Positions 7,390 through 16,108 of a DNA stretch of 27,631 nucleotides are shown here, one piece after another. The position numbers and the translations under genes were made by a program. The notes under the pieces are model-generated. The model made no database searches and had not been told where the DNA came from. It saw nothing but the letters and a program-made list of their open reading frames with translations. Each line of letters opens with the position of its first letter. The stretch's first letter is position 1. The DNA lies in NCBI RefSeq assembly GCF_040393045.1, contig NZ_JBEBUX010000049.1, positions 1 to 27,631 of the forward strand. Direction: 5' to 3'. The DNA is from Pollutimonas bauzanensis_A. Its GTDB lineage: Bacteria > Pseudomonadota > Gammaproteobacteria > Burkholderiales > Burkholderiaceae_B.

Positions 7390-8883
7390 TTACTTCATGG
7401 AGATTGTCGTGTTGACACCAGAAGCGTGAGCCGACCAACGAGCGGTAATGGTTTTGGTCTGTGTCCAGAAGTTGACCGCCTGTTTACCGTTAGGACCAGA
7501 GTCGCCCATTTTGGATGCACGCGAACCAGTGAAGCTGAACCAAGCCACAGGCACTGGAATAGGAATATTGATACCTATCTGGCCGACGTCGATATTATTC
7601 TGGAAGTAGCGCGCCGAGCCACCGTCCTGAGTAAACACAGCCACGCCATTGCCATTGGGGTTGCGATTGACGAATTCAACGGCTTCCTCAAGGGTATCGA
7701 CACCAACGACGCATAGTACTGGCCCGAAAACTTCTTCGCGATAAATGGCCATATCGGCCTTAACGCCGTTAAAGATGGTAGGCCCGACAAAGTTGCCCTT
7801 CTCGTAGTCCTTGACCGTCAAGTTGCGTCCGTCAAGCAGCAACTCAGCACCCTCTTCCACCCCTTGTTGAATCAAGCCTTCAACGCGTTTTTTGGCATTG
7901 GGCGAAACCAGCGGCCCCAGATCGGCATCGCGATCCGAGCCAATATTGACCTTAAGCTTTTTCGCACGTTCGACAAAGTCAGGCAGCCAGTCGCGGGCTT
8001 CTCCCACCAAGACAGCGACCGAAGTTGCCATGCAACGCTGGCCTGCAGCGCCAAAAGCCGCCCCCACCAATTGATTCAGAGCGACCTCGCGATCGGCATC
8101 GGGCAGAATCACGCAGTGATTCTTGGCGCCCATCATGGCCTGACAGCGCTTGCCTGACTTGGAAGCACGGTTGTAGATTTCGGTTCCAACGTGGGTGGAG
8201 CCGATAAATGAAATAGCTTTGATATCGGGATGGTCGCACAAGGCATTGGCGATATCAGGACCGCCATGCACGACGTTCAGCACACCAGGCGGCAAACCGG
8301 CCTCAAGAGCCAGCCTGGCCAACATGAGCGAGGAACTGGGGTCTTGTTCGGAAGGTTTCAGGATAAAGGTGTTCCCTGCGGCAACGGCAATGGGGAACAT
8401 GAAACAAGGCAGCATGATGGGAAAGTTGAAAGCCGTAATGCCTGCTACCACGCCCAAAGGCTGAATCACCGTATAGACGTCGATCCCGGTCGCGGCATTT
8501 TCCGCATACTCGCCCAATTGCAACGAAGCAATCGAGCAAGCGTGTTCGATAACTTCCAGTCCGCGCCCGACTTCGCCTTCGGCGTCCGGCAAGGTTTTAC
8601 CGTGCTCCAGCGAAATGGATTTCGCCAGAGCAGCAGTATTGTCGCGCACCAGTTTCTGCAGATTGAGCATGACACGCATGCGTGTTCCCTGGCTGGTATT
8701 GCGCCAGGTCTTGAAAGCCTCTTTGGAGTTAGCCACCGCCAAATCCAGCTCTTCTTTGGTTGCAAACGGCACCTGTGCAACGACTTCCTGGGTGGCAGGA
8801 TTAACAACATCGCGCCACTCTGTGGTCTTGGACTGCACAAGCTCACCACCGATCAGCAGTGGAATACGGGGAACAGCACTCAT
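7390..8883 (-). CDS. mmsA: CoA-acylating methylmalonate-semialdehyde dehydrogenase
   Basis: Oxidises methylmalonate or malonate semialdehyde with NAD and CoA to propionyl-CoA or acetyl-CoA, the last step of valine, beta-alanine and related catabolism. The 497-residue protein is a full-length ALDH-fold enzyme. Visible features are FNFP (152-155), the catalytic Cys284 in GQRCMA, and MGAKNH (251-256), where the usual aldehyde-dehydrogenase Glu is replaced as in CoA-acylating members. Arg107 and Arg283 sit at the carboxylate-binding positions known from MMSDH/IolA. It follows the binding-protein gene by 36 bases on the same strand and is probably co-transcribed. No mmsB (3-hydroxyisobutyrate dehydrogenase) is present in the window. 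Confidence 0.94.
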   Translation of the reverse strand: MSAVPRIPLLIGGELVQSKTTEWRDVVNPATQEVVAQVPFATKEELDLAVANSKEAFKTWRNTSQGTRMRVMLNLQKLVRDNTAALAKSISLEHGKTLPDAEGEVGRGLEVIEHACSIASLQLGEYAENAATGIDVYTVIQPLGVVAGITAFNFPIMLPCFMFPIAVAAGNTFILKPSEQDPSSSLMLARLALEAGLPPGVLNVVHGGPDIANALCDHPDIKAISFIGSTHVGTEIYNRASKSGKRCQAMMGAKNHCVILPDADREVALNQLVGAAFGAAGQRCMATSVAVLVGEARDWLPDFVERAKKLKVNIGSDRDADLGPLVSPNAKKRVEGLIQQGVEEGAELLLDGRNLTVKDYEKGNFVGPTIFNGVKADMAIYREEVFGPVLCVVGVDTLEEAVEFVNRNPNGNGVAVFTQDGGSARYFQNNIDVGQIGINIPIPVPVAWFSFTGSRASKMGDSGPNGKQAVNFWTQTKTITARWSAHASGVNTTISMK

Positions 8884-8919
8884 TAAGGTCTCCTTGGCGC
8901 ATTCATGATGCGAATTAAA

Positions 8920-10131
8920 TCAACTTTTCTTGACTAAAGGACATGTGGACTTGGACAACGGCTGGAACGCGTCGGCTGCGGGAATCGTAGCCACCAGCTT
9001 GGACAAATCCCATTCATTCTTGGATTCGGCCGGCGTCTTTACTTCGTACAAATACATATCGTGAATAACTCGCCCATCGTCGCGAATGGAGGCGTTATGC
9101 ATGATGGAATCCTTGATCGGGATCTCGCGCATTTTGGCAGCGACAACATCGCCCTGAGTCGATTCGGACGCCGCCACCGCCTTCAGATAATGAAGCACGC
9201 TGGAATATACGCCCGCGTGAGTCATGGTGGGCTTCTGGCCTTTGAATGCCTTGGAAAACTTATCGGACCAGGCACGCGTCCCCTCGTCGAAGTCCCAATA
9301 GAAGCCGTCGACATAAGTCAGGCCCTGTGCGTTTTCCAAACCCAAGGCGCGCAAGTCGGACAAGAATATGAGTAGAGACGCCAAGCGTTGACCGCCAGCC
9401 ACGATACCGAATTCGCGTGCCTGCTTGATCGCATTCACTACATCAGCGCCGCCGTTCGCGAGTGCCACCACCTGAGCCTTGGAACTTTGGGCCTGAAGCA
9501 AATAGGATGCAAAATCAGGAACGTTCAACGGATGCAGCACCGACCCGACCACCGTGCCGCCTAATTCCTTGACCATGTCTTCGGCACCCTTTTGCAGCGA
9601 GTGTCCAAATGCGTAATCGACCGTCACGAAAAACCACGACTTGCCACCTTTGTCGACCATGGCCTTCACGCCGCCGACAGACTGAGAGTAAACATCGAAC
9701 ATCCAGTGGAAGCCAACCGGCGAACAATTATCGTTAGTCAGCCCAGTAGTGGCAGGCCCGGAAAACATGACAACTTTATTTTTCTCCTTGGCTATGCCCT
9801 GTACTGCCAGGGCCACCGCCGAGTTCGTCAGGTCGGCGATAGCGCTGACACCATCCCGGTCAAACCATTCGCGCGCCTTGGCAGCGCCCACATCGGCCTT
9901 GTTCTGATTGTCGGCAGAGACCAGCGAAATATCCATGCCCTTGCATTCGGCTGCCAGGCAGTCATCAATGGCCAATTGCGCGGCCGCTACGGAACCCGGT
10001 CCCCCCATGGACGCATAGGTGCCCGACATGTCGGTCAGCACACCTATCTTTACCGGCGGCGCCTTGGCATGTGCTGCGCCAAACAATCCCAGGCACAGGC
10101 TGGCAGCCAGTGACAAAGTCAATTTATTCAT
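8920..10131 (-). CDS. ABC transporter substrate-binding protein, LivK-type (orphan)
   Basis: Periplasmic binding protein of 403 residues in the branched-chain amino acid/amide type (Peripla_BP_6 fold). A classic Sec signal (MNKLTLSLAAS...) ends at AHA around residue 22, followed by VKIGVLTDMSGTYASMGG. There is no lipobox. Cysteines near DDCLAAEC, NDNC and the C-terminus could form disulfides in the periplasm. No permease or ATPase gene is nearby, so it must work with a transporter encoded elsewhere. Ligand unknown. ATG 10131 has GGAG seven bases upstream. It is the first gene of the probable unit with mmsA and diverges from a LysR gene, its likely regulator. Confidence 0.9.
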   Translation of the reverse strand: MNKLTLSLAASLCLGLFGAAHAKAPPVKIGVLTDMSGTYASMGGPGSVAAAQLAIDDCLAAECKGMDISLVSADNQNKADVGAAKAREWFDRDGVSAIADLTNSAVALAVQGIAKEKNKVVMFSGPATTGLTNDNCSPVGFHWMFDVYSQSVGGVKAMVDKGGKSWFFVTVDYAFGHSLQKGAEDMVKELGGTVVGSVLHPLNVPDFASYLLQAQSSKAQVVALANGGADVVNAIKQAREFGIVAGGQRLASLLIFLSDLRALGLENAQGLTYVDGFYWDFDEGTRAWSDKFSKAFKGQKPTMTHAGVYSSVLHYLKAVAASESTQGDVVAAKMREIPIKDSIMHNASIRDDGRVIHDMYLYEVKTPAESKNEWDLSKLVATIPAADAFQPLSKSTCPLVKKS

Positions 10132-10151
10132 TCGTTGTCTCCGTTATTTTT

Positions 10152-10166
10152 TTGTATGTGCAACAA
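10152..10166. promoter_or_regulatory. Candidate LysR operator (TTGT-N7-ACAA)
   Basis: The inverted repeat TTGTATGTGCAACAA fits the T-N11-A rule for LysR binding sites. It lies in the divergent region between the binding-protein gene and the LysR gene. An overlapping second half-site pair (ACAA...TTGT, 10163-10176) adjoins it. Assignment rests on motif and context only. Confidence 0.4.
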
Positions 10167-10250
10167 GGCACTTTGTCAGTGTAGTTGTGTAAAAAACTTA
10201 TTTCCATCACAATATTTGCACATTCAATGCCAATTAATGCACAAGGATTT

Positions 10251-11171
10251 ATGCTCGACTGGGACGGTATACGTTATTTTCTGGAAGTGGCCCGCACCCA
10301 GCGTGTCAGTGCTGCAGCCTTGCGCCTTGGCGTACAGCACACCACGGTATCGCGGCGTATTCATACGTTGGAACAAGAACTCAAAACTATCTTGTTCAAC
10401 AAGTCGAAAGCTACGGGATTTACCCTGACAGAAGAAGGCGTGCGTTTTTTTTCTTATGCTGAGCAGCTAGAAGGGACATTGATTTCCGCGCAGGAAGATA
10501 TATCAGGGCAGTCGCAAACCTTATCTGGGCACTTGCGGGTCGGTTGCACGGAAGGCTTCGGCAACTACATACTGGCCCCGCTCATGACCGACTTTCAGCG
10601 ACGGTTTCCCGCTATCACACTGGACATCATGCCCGTGCCCCGCTTCATCAGCCTTTCAAAACGCGAGGCCGATATCGCCATTTCATTGGAGCGTCCACAA
10701 CGGGGTCCCTATTTATGCACAAAGTTGATCGATTACTCCCTCAAGCTGTACGGTACGGCCGATTACATAGCACACCACCCGCCCATACACAGCAAAGCCG
10801 ATCTGGCCGAGCACACTTTTATCGGATACGTGGAAGAGCTATTGTTCAGCGACCGCCTGCGCTATCTTGAAGATATCGTGGTCACCAACCGGGTCATATT
10901 CAAAAGCACTAGTGTCATCGCGCAGTACCACGCCGCCTTGCAAGGGGGCTCGCTAGCCATCTTGCCTTGCTTCATGGCTGCCCAGGACCCGCGACTGCAA
11001 ACCGTTCTTGAAAATGACATCAGCCTGACCCGCAGCTTTTGGATGTACTGCCACGAGGACCTAAGGCATTCCAAACGCGTTATGGCGCTGTGGGACTTCT
11101 TGAAAAAGTCCGTACAGTTGAATGGGCCGCTCCTGCGAGGAGACGCGTCAAGCCTGCGCTATCTGGAATGA
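10251..11171 (+). CDS. LysR family transcriptional regulator
   Basis: DNA-binding regulator of 306 residues from ATG 10251. The N-terminal helix-turn-helix reads ARTQRVSAAALRLGVQHTTV, and the effector-binding domain spans roughly residues 90-295. The frame is open further upstream (TTG 10185, ATG 10227), but homologues begin close to WDGIRYFLEVA. AAGGA lies just before 10251, although the spacing is short. It is divergent from the binding-protein/mmsA unit, the usual arrangement of a LysR gene and its target. The effector is unknown. The short gap to the convergent lptF holds a small hairpin. Confidence 0.87.
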   Translation: MLDWDGIRYFLEVARTQRVSAAALRLGVQHTTVSRRIHTLEQELKTILFNKSKATGFTLTEEGVRFFSYAEQLEGTLISAQEDISGQSQTLSGHLRVGCTEGFGNYILAPLMTDFQRRFPAITLDIMPVPRFISLSKREADIAISLERPQRGPYLCTKLIDYSLKLYGTADYIAHHPPIHSKADLAEHTFIGYVEELLFSDRLRYLEDIVVTNRVIFKSTSVIAQYHAALQGGSLAILPCFMAAQDPRLQTVLENDISLTRSFWMYCHEDLRHSKRVMALWDFLKKSVQLNGPLLRGDASSLRYLE

Positions 11172-11183
11172 CCGAAGGAGTAT

Positions 11184-11202
11184 GGCCTGGCTAGATCAGG
11201 CC
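11184..11202. terminator. Small GC-rich hairpin between convergent LysR and lptF genes
   Basis: A 6-bp stem (GGCCTG / CAGGCC) with a 7-base loop spans the lptF stop codon and lies 12 bases past the LysR stop. No T-run follows closely on either strand. It may be a weak terminator or chance. Confidence 0.3.
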
Positions 11203-12317
11203 GCTGGCGCGGGATTTTTGGGCTGTTTAGGCGCCTTTACCCGCAGCTTGCTCCACATCATGTAGATCATGAGCGCTGTGAAGACGGCATGCACCAGCCA
11301 GACGCCCACCCCAAAACCCAATTGGCCCTTGCCTATCCAGCCTCGCGAAAGATTGATCAGATTCATATATAGCAGCCCCACCAGGCCTGCTATCAGTAAA
11401 TCCCCAGAACGTCCCAGACGGGGATTCACCGCCCCCAGCGGTATCGCCAATAACGCCAGGTTCAACGCCGCTAGCGGCAAAGCGATGCGCCACATGATCT
11501 GCGACCAGGAATCATTGGTTTTATCAGAAAACAATTGCATGGTCGGCCGCGCCTTCATTTGCCGCTCTGCCTGTTCGCGTACAGCAGCGGATGAATTGGC
11601 GTCGCTTTTACTTTCCAGGCGGAAACCATAGCTATCGAAGTCGATCAGGCGAAAATCGGATTTGCCCGGCTTGATATCGTAGCGGTGCCCATCGCTTAAC
11701 ACCAAGAAACGGTCGCCATTGGCTTCATTCTGGATGCGCGCGCTATCGGCGGTAATGACGCTAAGCCATTCGGGATCCACTACGCGGGCAACGACATTGC
11801 CCATTTCCTCTCCCGGCTGAGTCGGCTCTTCAGCGAAGAACACTCGCGCCCCGTCCTCTGTTTCAATAAATTGCCCTGCCGTTACCTTGGATAAATCGGA
11901 ACGCTGTTCATAGCGCTGCCGATACTCGCTGATCTGGCGATACGCCCAGGGCGAAGCCACCAGCGTAAGCACGGCAATCAGCACCGCGACCGGCACAGCG
12001 CAACGCAACACCGGCCCCACCCAATCCTTGAGCGACAAGCCGCTGGCAAACCACACCACCATTTCCGACTCGCGAAAATTGCGCGTGATGGTGGTCAACA
12101 CGGCAATAAACAACGAGACCGCCAAAATGACGGGCAAAGCCGTAATGCTGGAGAACGTTGCCAGGCCAAAGACCACATCGGCTCCGATGGCGCCATTGGC
12201 GGCCTCGCCCAGCAGGCGAACCAGCAAAACACTAAGCCAAACGACCAACAACGTAGAGAACACAACACCAGCGTGACTCAGGATTTCGGAGACTACAGAA
12301 CGTTTGAATAGTGACAT
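11196..12317 (-). CDS. lptF: LPS export ABC transporter permease LptF
   Basis: Inner-membrane permease that, with LptG and the ATPase LptB, extracts lipopolysaccharide and passes it to the LptC-A-D bridge. The 373-residue protein (YjgP/YjgQ family) shows three N-terminal helices, a periplasmic beta-rich domain of about 130 residues in the middle, and three C-terminal helices including IALPLAALNLALLAIPLGAVNPR. The segment ESEMVVWFASGLSLKDW is the conserved coupling region. It is divergent from pepA, as in Escherichia coli. Unlike there, lptG does not follow: a LysR gene lies on the opposite strand past the stop. A distant LptG could pair with it. Confidence 0.92.
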   Translation of the reverse strand: MSLFKRSVVSEILSHAGVVFSTLLVVWLSVLLVRLLGEAANGAIGADVVFGLATFSSITALPVILAVSLFIAVLTTITRNFRESEMVVWFASGLSLKDWVGPVLRCAVPVAVLIAVLTLVASPWAYRQISEYRQRYEQRSDLSKVTAGQFIETEDGARVFFAEEPTQPGEEMGNVVARVVDPEWLSVITADSARIQNEANGDRFLVLSDGHRYDIKPGKSDFRLIDFDSYGFRLESKSDANSSAAVREQAERQMKARPTMQLFSDKTNDSWSQIMWRIALPLAALNLALLAIPLGAVNPRLGRSGDLLIAGLVGLLYMNLINLSRGWIGKGQLGFGVGVWLVHAVFTALMIYMMWSKLRVKAPKQPKNPAPAA

Positions 12318-12371
12318 GAGAGAATATGCGGGATAATCATTAGTATCCTATGGACACTTCGGGAAATTCGA

Positions 12372-13880
12372 ATGGAATTTAGCACACAGACAACCGCTTC
12401 CTTGCATCAAATCAAAACGGCCGCGCTAGCGGTGGGCGTATTTGCCGATGGCATCTTAAGCCCCGCAGCCGACATTATCGACCATGCCAGCAACGGTGCG
12501 CTGCGTGATGTTCTTAAAACAGAATTCAAAGCCAAGGCCAACACCCATTTGGTGTTAAGAAATCTTCCGGGCGTAGCAGCGATTCGCGTCATTTTAGTCG
12601 GCCTGGGCAAACAAGACGCTTATAACGCCGCGGCCCACGCCGGCGGTGAATTCGTCTTCGCCAATTACTGCGTCGGCGCCAATCTTGCCGAAGGCGTATC
12701 CACACTGGCTGCTATCGACTGCAGCAATTCTACGCTACGTGCACGCACCCGAGCCACGGCGATGGCCACCGGACGTGCAATGTATCAATACAACTTGACG
12801 CTAGGTAAACAAGATCGCCCTGCTCCGCCCAAATTGAAGAAAATATCGGTATGGATCGCACGTACCCAGGCCACCGAAGCACAAACTGGTCTTCGCGAAG
12901 GCCAGGCCATTGCCAATGGCATGAACCTGACCCGATTGCTGGGGGATCTTCCTCCAAATATATGCACGCCTACTTATTTGGGCAATACCGCCAAAAAACT
13001 GGCCAAGGAATTCAAAAGCCTGAAAGCGGAAGTGCTGAACACCAAAGAGATCGAAGCACTGAAAATGGGTTCGTTCCTCTCGGTAGCCAGAGGCTCCTAC
13101 GAGCCGCCGGTATTCATCGTTCTCAAGCATACCCCGACAGGCGCAAAGCCTGCTCAAAAAAACCGCAAGGCACCCATCGTCCTGGTCGGCAAAGGCATTA
13201 CGTTTGACGCCGGCGGCATTTCGCTCAAGCCCGCCGCCAACATGGACGAAATGAAATACGATATGTGCGGCGCAGCAAGCGTACTTGGCACGTTGCGCGC
13301 AGTGGCCGAACTTGACCTTGACCGGGAAGTCATCGCCCTGATTCCCTCGTGCGAAAACCTGCCCAGTGGGCGAGCCAATAAGCCGGGTGATGTGGTCACC
13401 AGCATGTCGGGAAAGACCATTGAAATCCTCAATACCGACGCCGAAGGCCGTTTAGTGCTGTGCGACGCCCTGACCTACGCCGAACGCTTCAAGCCGGCGG
13501 CCGTGATCGACATCGCTACGCTGACGGGCGCCTGCGTCGTCGCACTAGGGCACATCAACACAGGTCTGTTCAGCAAGGACGATGCGCTGGCCGAAAGCCT
13601 GCTGCAAGCAGGTCGCGATACCTGCGATACAGCCTGGCGCATGCCGCTGGACGATGCTTACCAAGAGCAGTTGCGTTCCAATTTTGCCGACATCGCGAAC
13701 ATCGGCGGCCCTCCCGCAGGCGCGGTCACCGCCGCCTGCTTTCTGTCGCGCTTCACCGACAGCTACCCGTGGGCTCACCTGGACATCGCCGGCACAGCAT
13801 GGCGCAGTGGCAAAGACAAAGGCGCATCCGGCCGTCCCGTGCCACTGTTAGTTCAGTATCTGCTCGGTCAATCCAGCTGA
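12372..13880 (+). CDS. pepA: leucyl aminopeptidase (M17, cytosol aminopeptidase)
   Basis: Manganese/zinc-dependent aminopeptidase that removes N-terminal residues from peptides in the cytosol. In E. coli PepA also binds DNA. The 502-residue protein has a variable N-terminal domain (about 1-175) and the catalytic domain. It shows GKGITFDAGG (273-282, Lys274 and Asp279), DMCGAASV, and the M17 signature NTDAEGRL (354-361) with Asp356, Glu358 and Arg360. It is divergent from lptF with a 54-base gap that must contain both promoters. It ends two bases before holC, a conserved proteobacterial pair. Confidence 0.96.
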   Translation: MEFSTQTTASLHQIKTAALAVGVFADGILSPAADIIDHASNGALRDVLKTEFKAKANTHLVLRNLPGVAAIRVILVGLGKQDAYNAAAHAGGEFVFANYCVGANLAEGVSTLAAIDCSNSTLRARTRATAMATGRAMYQYNLTLGKQDRPAPPKLKKISVWIARTQATEAQTGLREGQAIANGMNLTRLLGDLPPNICTPTYLGNTAKKLAKEFKSLKAEVLNTKEIEALKMGSFLSVARGSYEPPVFIVLKHTPTGAKPAQKNRKAPIVLVGKGITFDAGGISLKPAANMDEMKYDMCGAASVLGTLRAVAELDLDREVIALIPSCENLPSGRANKPGDVVTSMSGKTIEILNTDAEGRLVLCDALTYAERFKPAAVIDIATLTGACVVALGHINTGLFSKDDALAESLLQAGRDTCDTAWRMPLDDAYQEQLRSNFADIANIGGPPAGAVTAACFLSRFTDSYPWAHLDIAGTAWRSGKDKGASGRPVPLLVQYLLGQSS

Positions 13881-13882
13881 CA

Positions 13883-14326
13883 ATGGCCCGGATTGATTTC
13901 GCTTTTGGCGCCCCGGATCGTTTGCGTATGGCTTGCGAAGTCACACGCAAACATTATCTCGCCGGCCGCGATCTGGTGATCTATACTCAAGATAAGCAAA
14001 GGCTGGCGCGCTTTGACCGCCTGCTATGGGGGTTTGATGCAACGGCATTCATCCCCCATGTGCAGGCAGACGATCCGCTTGCCGCGCAAACTGCGGTGCT
14101 GTTGACTTCAGCGCCGCCTGTCCCGCCCGCCGGCAAGGGCGGGCAACTGCAAGCTTGGTTGATTAATCTCGATCTTAATTGCCCCCCGGGCGCCGAAAGG
14201 TTTGAACGTGTTCTTGAAATTGTCAGCAACCACGATGAGGACAAGCAGGCCGCCCGCGAACGTTGGCGTCAATACAAAGAAGCGGGCCACGATCTTCATG
14301 CCCACGACCTGTCCCGCAAGTCCTGA
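13883..14326 (+). CDS. holC: DNA polymerase III chi subunit
   Basis: Clamp-loader accessory protein that links the replicase to single-strand binding protein. The true gene starts at ATG 13883, two bases past the pepA stop, and gives 147 residues, the same size as E. coli chi. The same frame is open upstream into pepA, but only the part from 13883 resembles HolC (ARIDFAFGAPDRLRMACEV, LLWGFDATAFIPH). Its position behind pepA supports the call. No strong terminator follows; a short stem (ACAAC/GTTGT) lies just past the stop. Confidence 0.88.
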   Translation: MARIDFAFGAPDRLRMACEVTRKHYLAGRDLVIYTQDKQRLARFDRLLWGFDATAFIPHVQADDPLAAQTAVLLTSAPPVPPAGKGGQLQAWLINLDLNCPPGAERFERVLEIVSNHDEDKQAARERWRQYKEAGHDLHAHDLSRKS

Positions 14327-14391
14327 AACAACATCTCGTTGTCGACCCCTTGCAAATTCAGGTGTTTGTAAGTTAATCTTGCCTTTACATA

Positions 14392-14410
14392 GAAGGGGCT
14401 ATACCCCTTC
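14392..14410. repeat. Perfect inverted repeat in the yccA leader
   Basis: GAAGGGG and CCCCTTC arms flank a 5-base centre, 29 bases before the YccA-like start. No T-run follows, so a terminator is unlikely. It is either an operator or a leader stem-loop. Confidence 0.5.
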
Positions 14411-14439
14411 GCACAGCGACACACACTAAAGGATCTACC

Positions 14440-15147
14440 ATGACCGATTTTCGTCAACCTACTTTACCTGACCGCGGCTATGCTACGGGCTCGTCCGAAG
14501 TCGTACGCAACCGCGTCATGCGCAACACTTATTGGCTGCTGGCGCTATCGCTGGTGCCCACAGTGCTGGGCGCGCTGGTCGGCCTTAATACAGGTATCAA
14601 CCGCGTCATGGGGGCAAGCCCCGGCACTAGCGCCATCGTCTTCCTGATCGGCGCATTCGGGCTAATGTTCCTTATCGAGCGCAACAAAAACAGTTCGCTG
14701 GGCGTTGCCTTGTTGCTGGCGTTCACGTTCTTCATGGGCATTATGCTGTCGCGCCTGCTGGGTCACGTCATGGGCCTGGGTAATGGCTCGCAACTGATCA
14801 TGCTGGCCTTCGGCGGCACCGCTGCAGTATTTGGCACCATGGCGACCATTGCCAGCACCAGCAAACGCGATTTCTCGAATATGCAAAAATTCTTGTTGAT
14901 CGGGGTGGTCATTCTGATCGTCGCATCACTGGCCAACATATTCTTGCAACTGCCTGCCCTGATGCTGACCATTTCGGTCATGGCCATCGCGATTTTCTCG
15001 GCCTTGCTGCTGGTAGACCTGCAGCGCGTCATTAACGGCGGCGAAACCAACTACGTCTCGGCGACATTGGCCATCTATCTGGACGTCTACAATATTTTCG
15101 CCAATTTGCTGATGCTGCTGGGCATTTTCGGCGGCAACCGCGAATAA
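14440..15147 (+). CDS. Bax inhibitor-1 / YccA family membrane protein
   Basis: Integral membrane protein of 235 residues with about seven hydrophobic helices, the layout of the BI-1/YccA/TMBIM family. The N-terminal 30 residues are hydrophilic, and the C-terminus ends in the typical helix LYVDVYN-like segment (IYLDVYNIFANLLMLLGIFGG). In E. coli YccA interacts with and is degraded by the FtsH protease and protects SecY. Whether that holds here is unknown. ATG 14440 is supported by AAAGGA six bases upstream. It appears to be a single gene with its own leader, ended by a strong terminator that overlaps the 3' end of the convergent permease gene. Confidence 0.9.
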   Translation: MTDFRQPTLPDRGYATGSSEVVRNRVMRNTYWLLALSLVPTVLGALVGLNTGINRVMGASPGTSAIVFLIGAFGLMFLIERNKNSSLGVALLLAFTFFMGIMLSRLLGHVMGLGNGSQLIMLAFGGTAAVFGTMATIASTSKRDFSNMQKFLLIGVVILIVASLANIFLQLPALMLTISVMAIAIFSALLLVDLQRVINGGETNYVSATLAIYLDVYNIFANLLMLLGIFGGNRE

Positions 15148-15181
15148 TTCCGGCAACGGCCTGCGCAAGCGGGTCAAGTAC

Positions 15182-15222
15182 AAAACCCGGCCCGGCGCCT
15201 TATGCCGCAGCCGGGTTTTTTT
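15182..15222 (+). terminator. Intrinsic terminator of yccA, overlapping the rarD-like 3' end
   Basis: A 10-bp stem AAAACCCGGC / GCCGGGTTTT (15182-15191, 15210-15219) encloses a smaller CGGC/GCCG stem and is followed by T to 15222. It ends yccA transcripts on the plus strand. The minus strand also has a T-run, so it is probably bidirectional. Its right arm encodes the last residues of the convergent permease. Confidence 0.88.
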
Positions 15223-16108
15223 CAGCCTGGCTATCTCTGATCCACTTGAACAAGCCTTCGGCCACCATAAGCAGCACAGCTATCCATATGGGAATATAAG
15301 TAAACCATGCCTGGCCAGCCATATTTTCATCCAGGAACAGAAAGGCCACCCAAAACAACAAGACAGGTTCTACATAACCCAGGATGCCAAAAAGCCCCAA
15401 TGGAAGCATGCGGCTGGCTGAAATATAGGAAATCAGCGCAGCCGAACTAATCAGCCCCAATAACGGAACCAGTCCAAAAAGGCCAGGATGCCGCATAAAC
15501 TGCTCCAGCACGCTCATGTCCTGGCCATATAGCAACACCAATGCAATCGGAAGCAGGAAAAGCATGTCGAACCACAAGGTGCAGAAGGAACCCATGCGCA
15601 GTGTCCGACGCAACATGAAATAAGGCGGATATCCAAACATAACCAACGCCGTTACCCATGAAAATGAGTCGGCGCGCCACAACTCGTGCGCTACGCCGAT
15701 AGCCGCAATCGCCACTGCTATCGTTTGTATCCGGGTCAGGCGTTCACGATAAAAAATTCGGCCTACCAGCACCATAACCAAGGGCAAAAGAAAATAACCC
15801 AGGGACACATCCAGACCGCGCTGGTGCAATGGCGCCCATACGAACAGCAATAGCTGAACACCTATCAAAATGGCGCTCAACAACAACAGCAGCCACAGAC
15901 GGAATTCGCTACGCAAACGGCGGGTAGCCAGGCGGATCTCCCCCCACCCTCTGGCCCGTGTAATCAACAACGCCAGGGCCGGCAAGCCAAGCACAACACG
16001 CCAGGCAAAAATAGCTTCGCCCGTCAAAGGATGCAAGACCGTGGTGTAGTAATAAAGCGCGGCAAACAGAAAAGAAGATAAAACCGAAAGCGCAATTCCT
16101 TGTTTCAT
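15200..16108 (-). CDS. RarD-like DMT (EamA) permease
   Basis: Inner-membrane transporter of about 302 residues with ten hydrophobic helices, close to RarD (chloramphenicol-sensitive protein) by segments such as LGYFLLPLVMVLVGRIFYRERLT and the C-terminal LGYVEPVLLFWVAFLFLDE. The substrate is unknown. I prefer ATG 16108, which overlaps the stop of the PIN gene as ATGA; a GTG at 16117 in the same frame is an alternative. It is the last gene of the long minus-strand run and ends within a bidirectional terminator. Confidence 0.85.
   Translation of the reverse strand: MKQGIALSVLSSFLFAALYYYTTVLHPLTGEAIFAWRVVLGLPALALLITRARGWGEIRLATRRLRSEFRLWLLLLLSAILIGVQLLLFVWAPLHQRGLDVSLGYFLLPLVMVLVGRIFYRERLTRIQTIAVAIAAIGVAHELWRADSFSWVTALVMFGYPPYFMLRRTLRMGSFCTLWFDMLFLLPIALVLLYGQDMSVLEQFMRHPGLFGLVPLLGLISSAALISYISASRMLPLGLFGILGYVEPVLLFWVAFLFLDENMAGQAWFTYIPIWIAVLLMVAEGLFKWIRDSQAEKNPAAA

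Noticed and set aside
8230..8886. 218-codon open frame opposite mmsA
   Set aside because: Antisense shadow; MmsA on the other strand is full length with all motifs.
12331..12348. Imperfect palindrome GGATAATCATTAGTATCC between lptF and pepA as a Fur site
   Set aside because: Too far from the Fur consensus, and neither gene is a usual Fur target. It may be an operator for something else or chance.
13460..13882. 141-codon upstream extension of holC inside pepA
   Set aside because: Arg/Pro-rich out-of-frame translation of pepA. HolC similarity begins exactly at ATG 13883.
14321..14352. Heat-shock (sigma-32-like) promoter before the YccA gene (CTGAAA ... CCCCTT)
   Set aside because: The spacing is too long and the -35 is poor.
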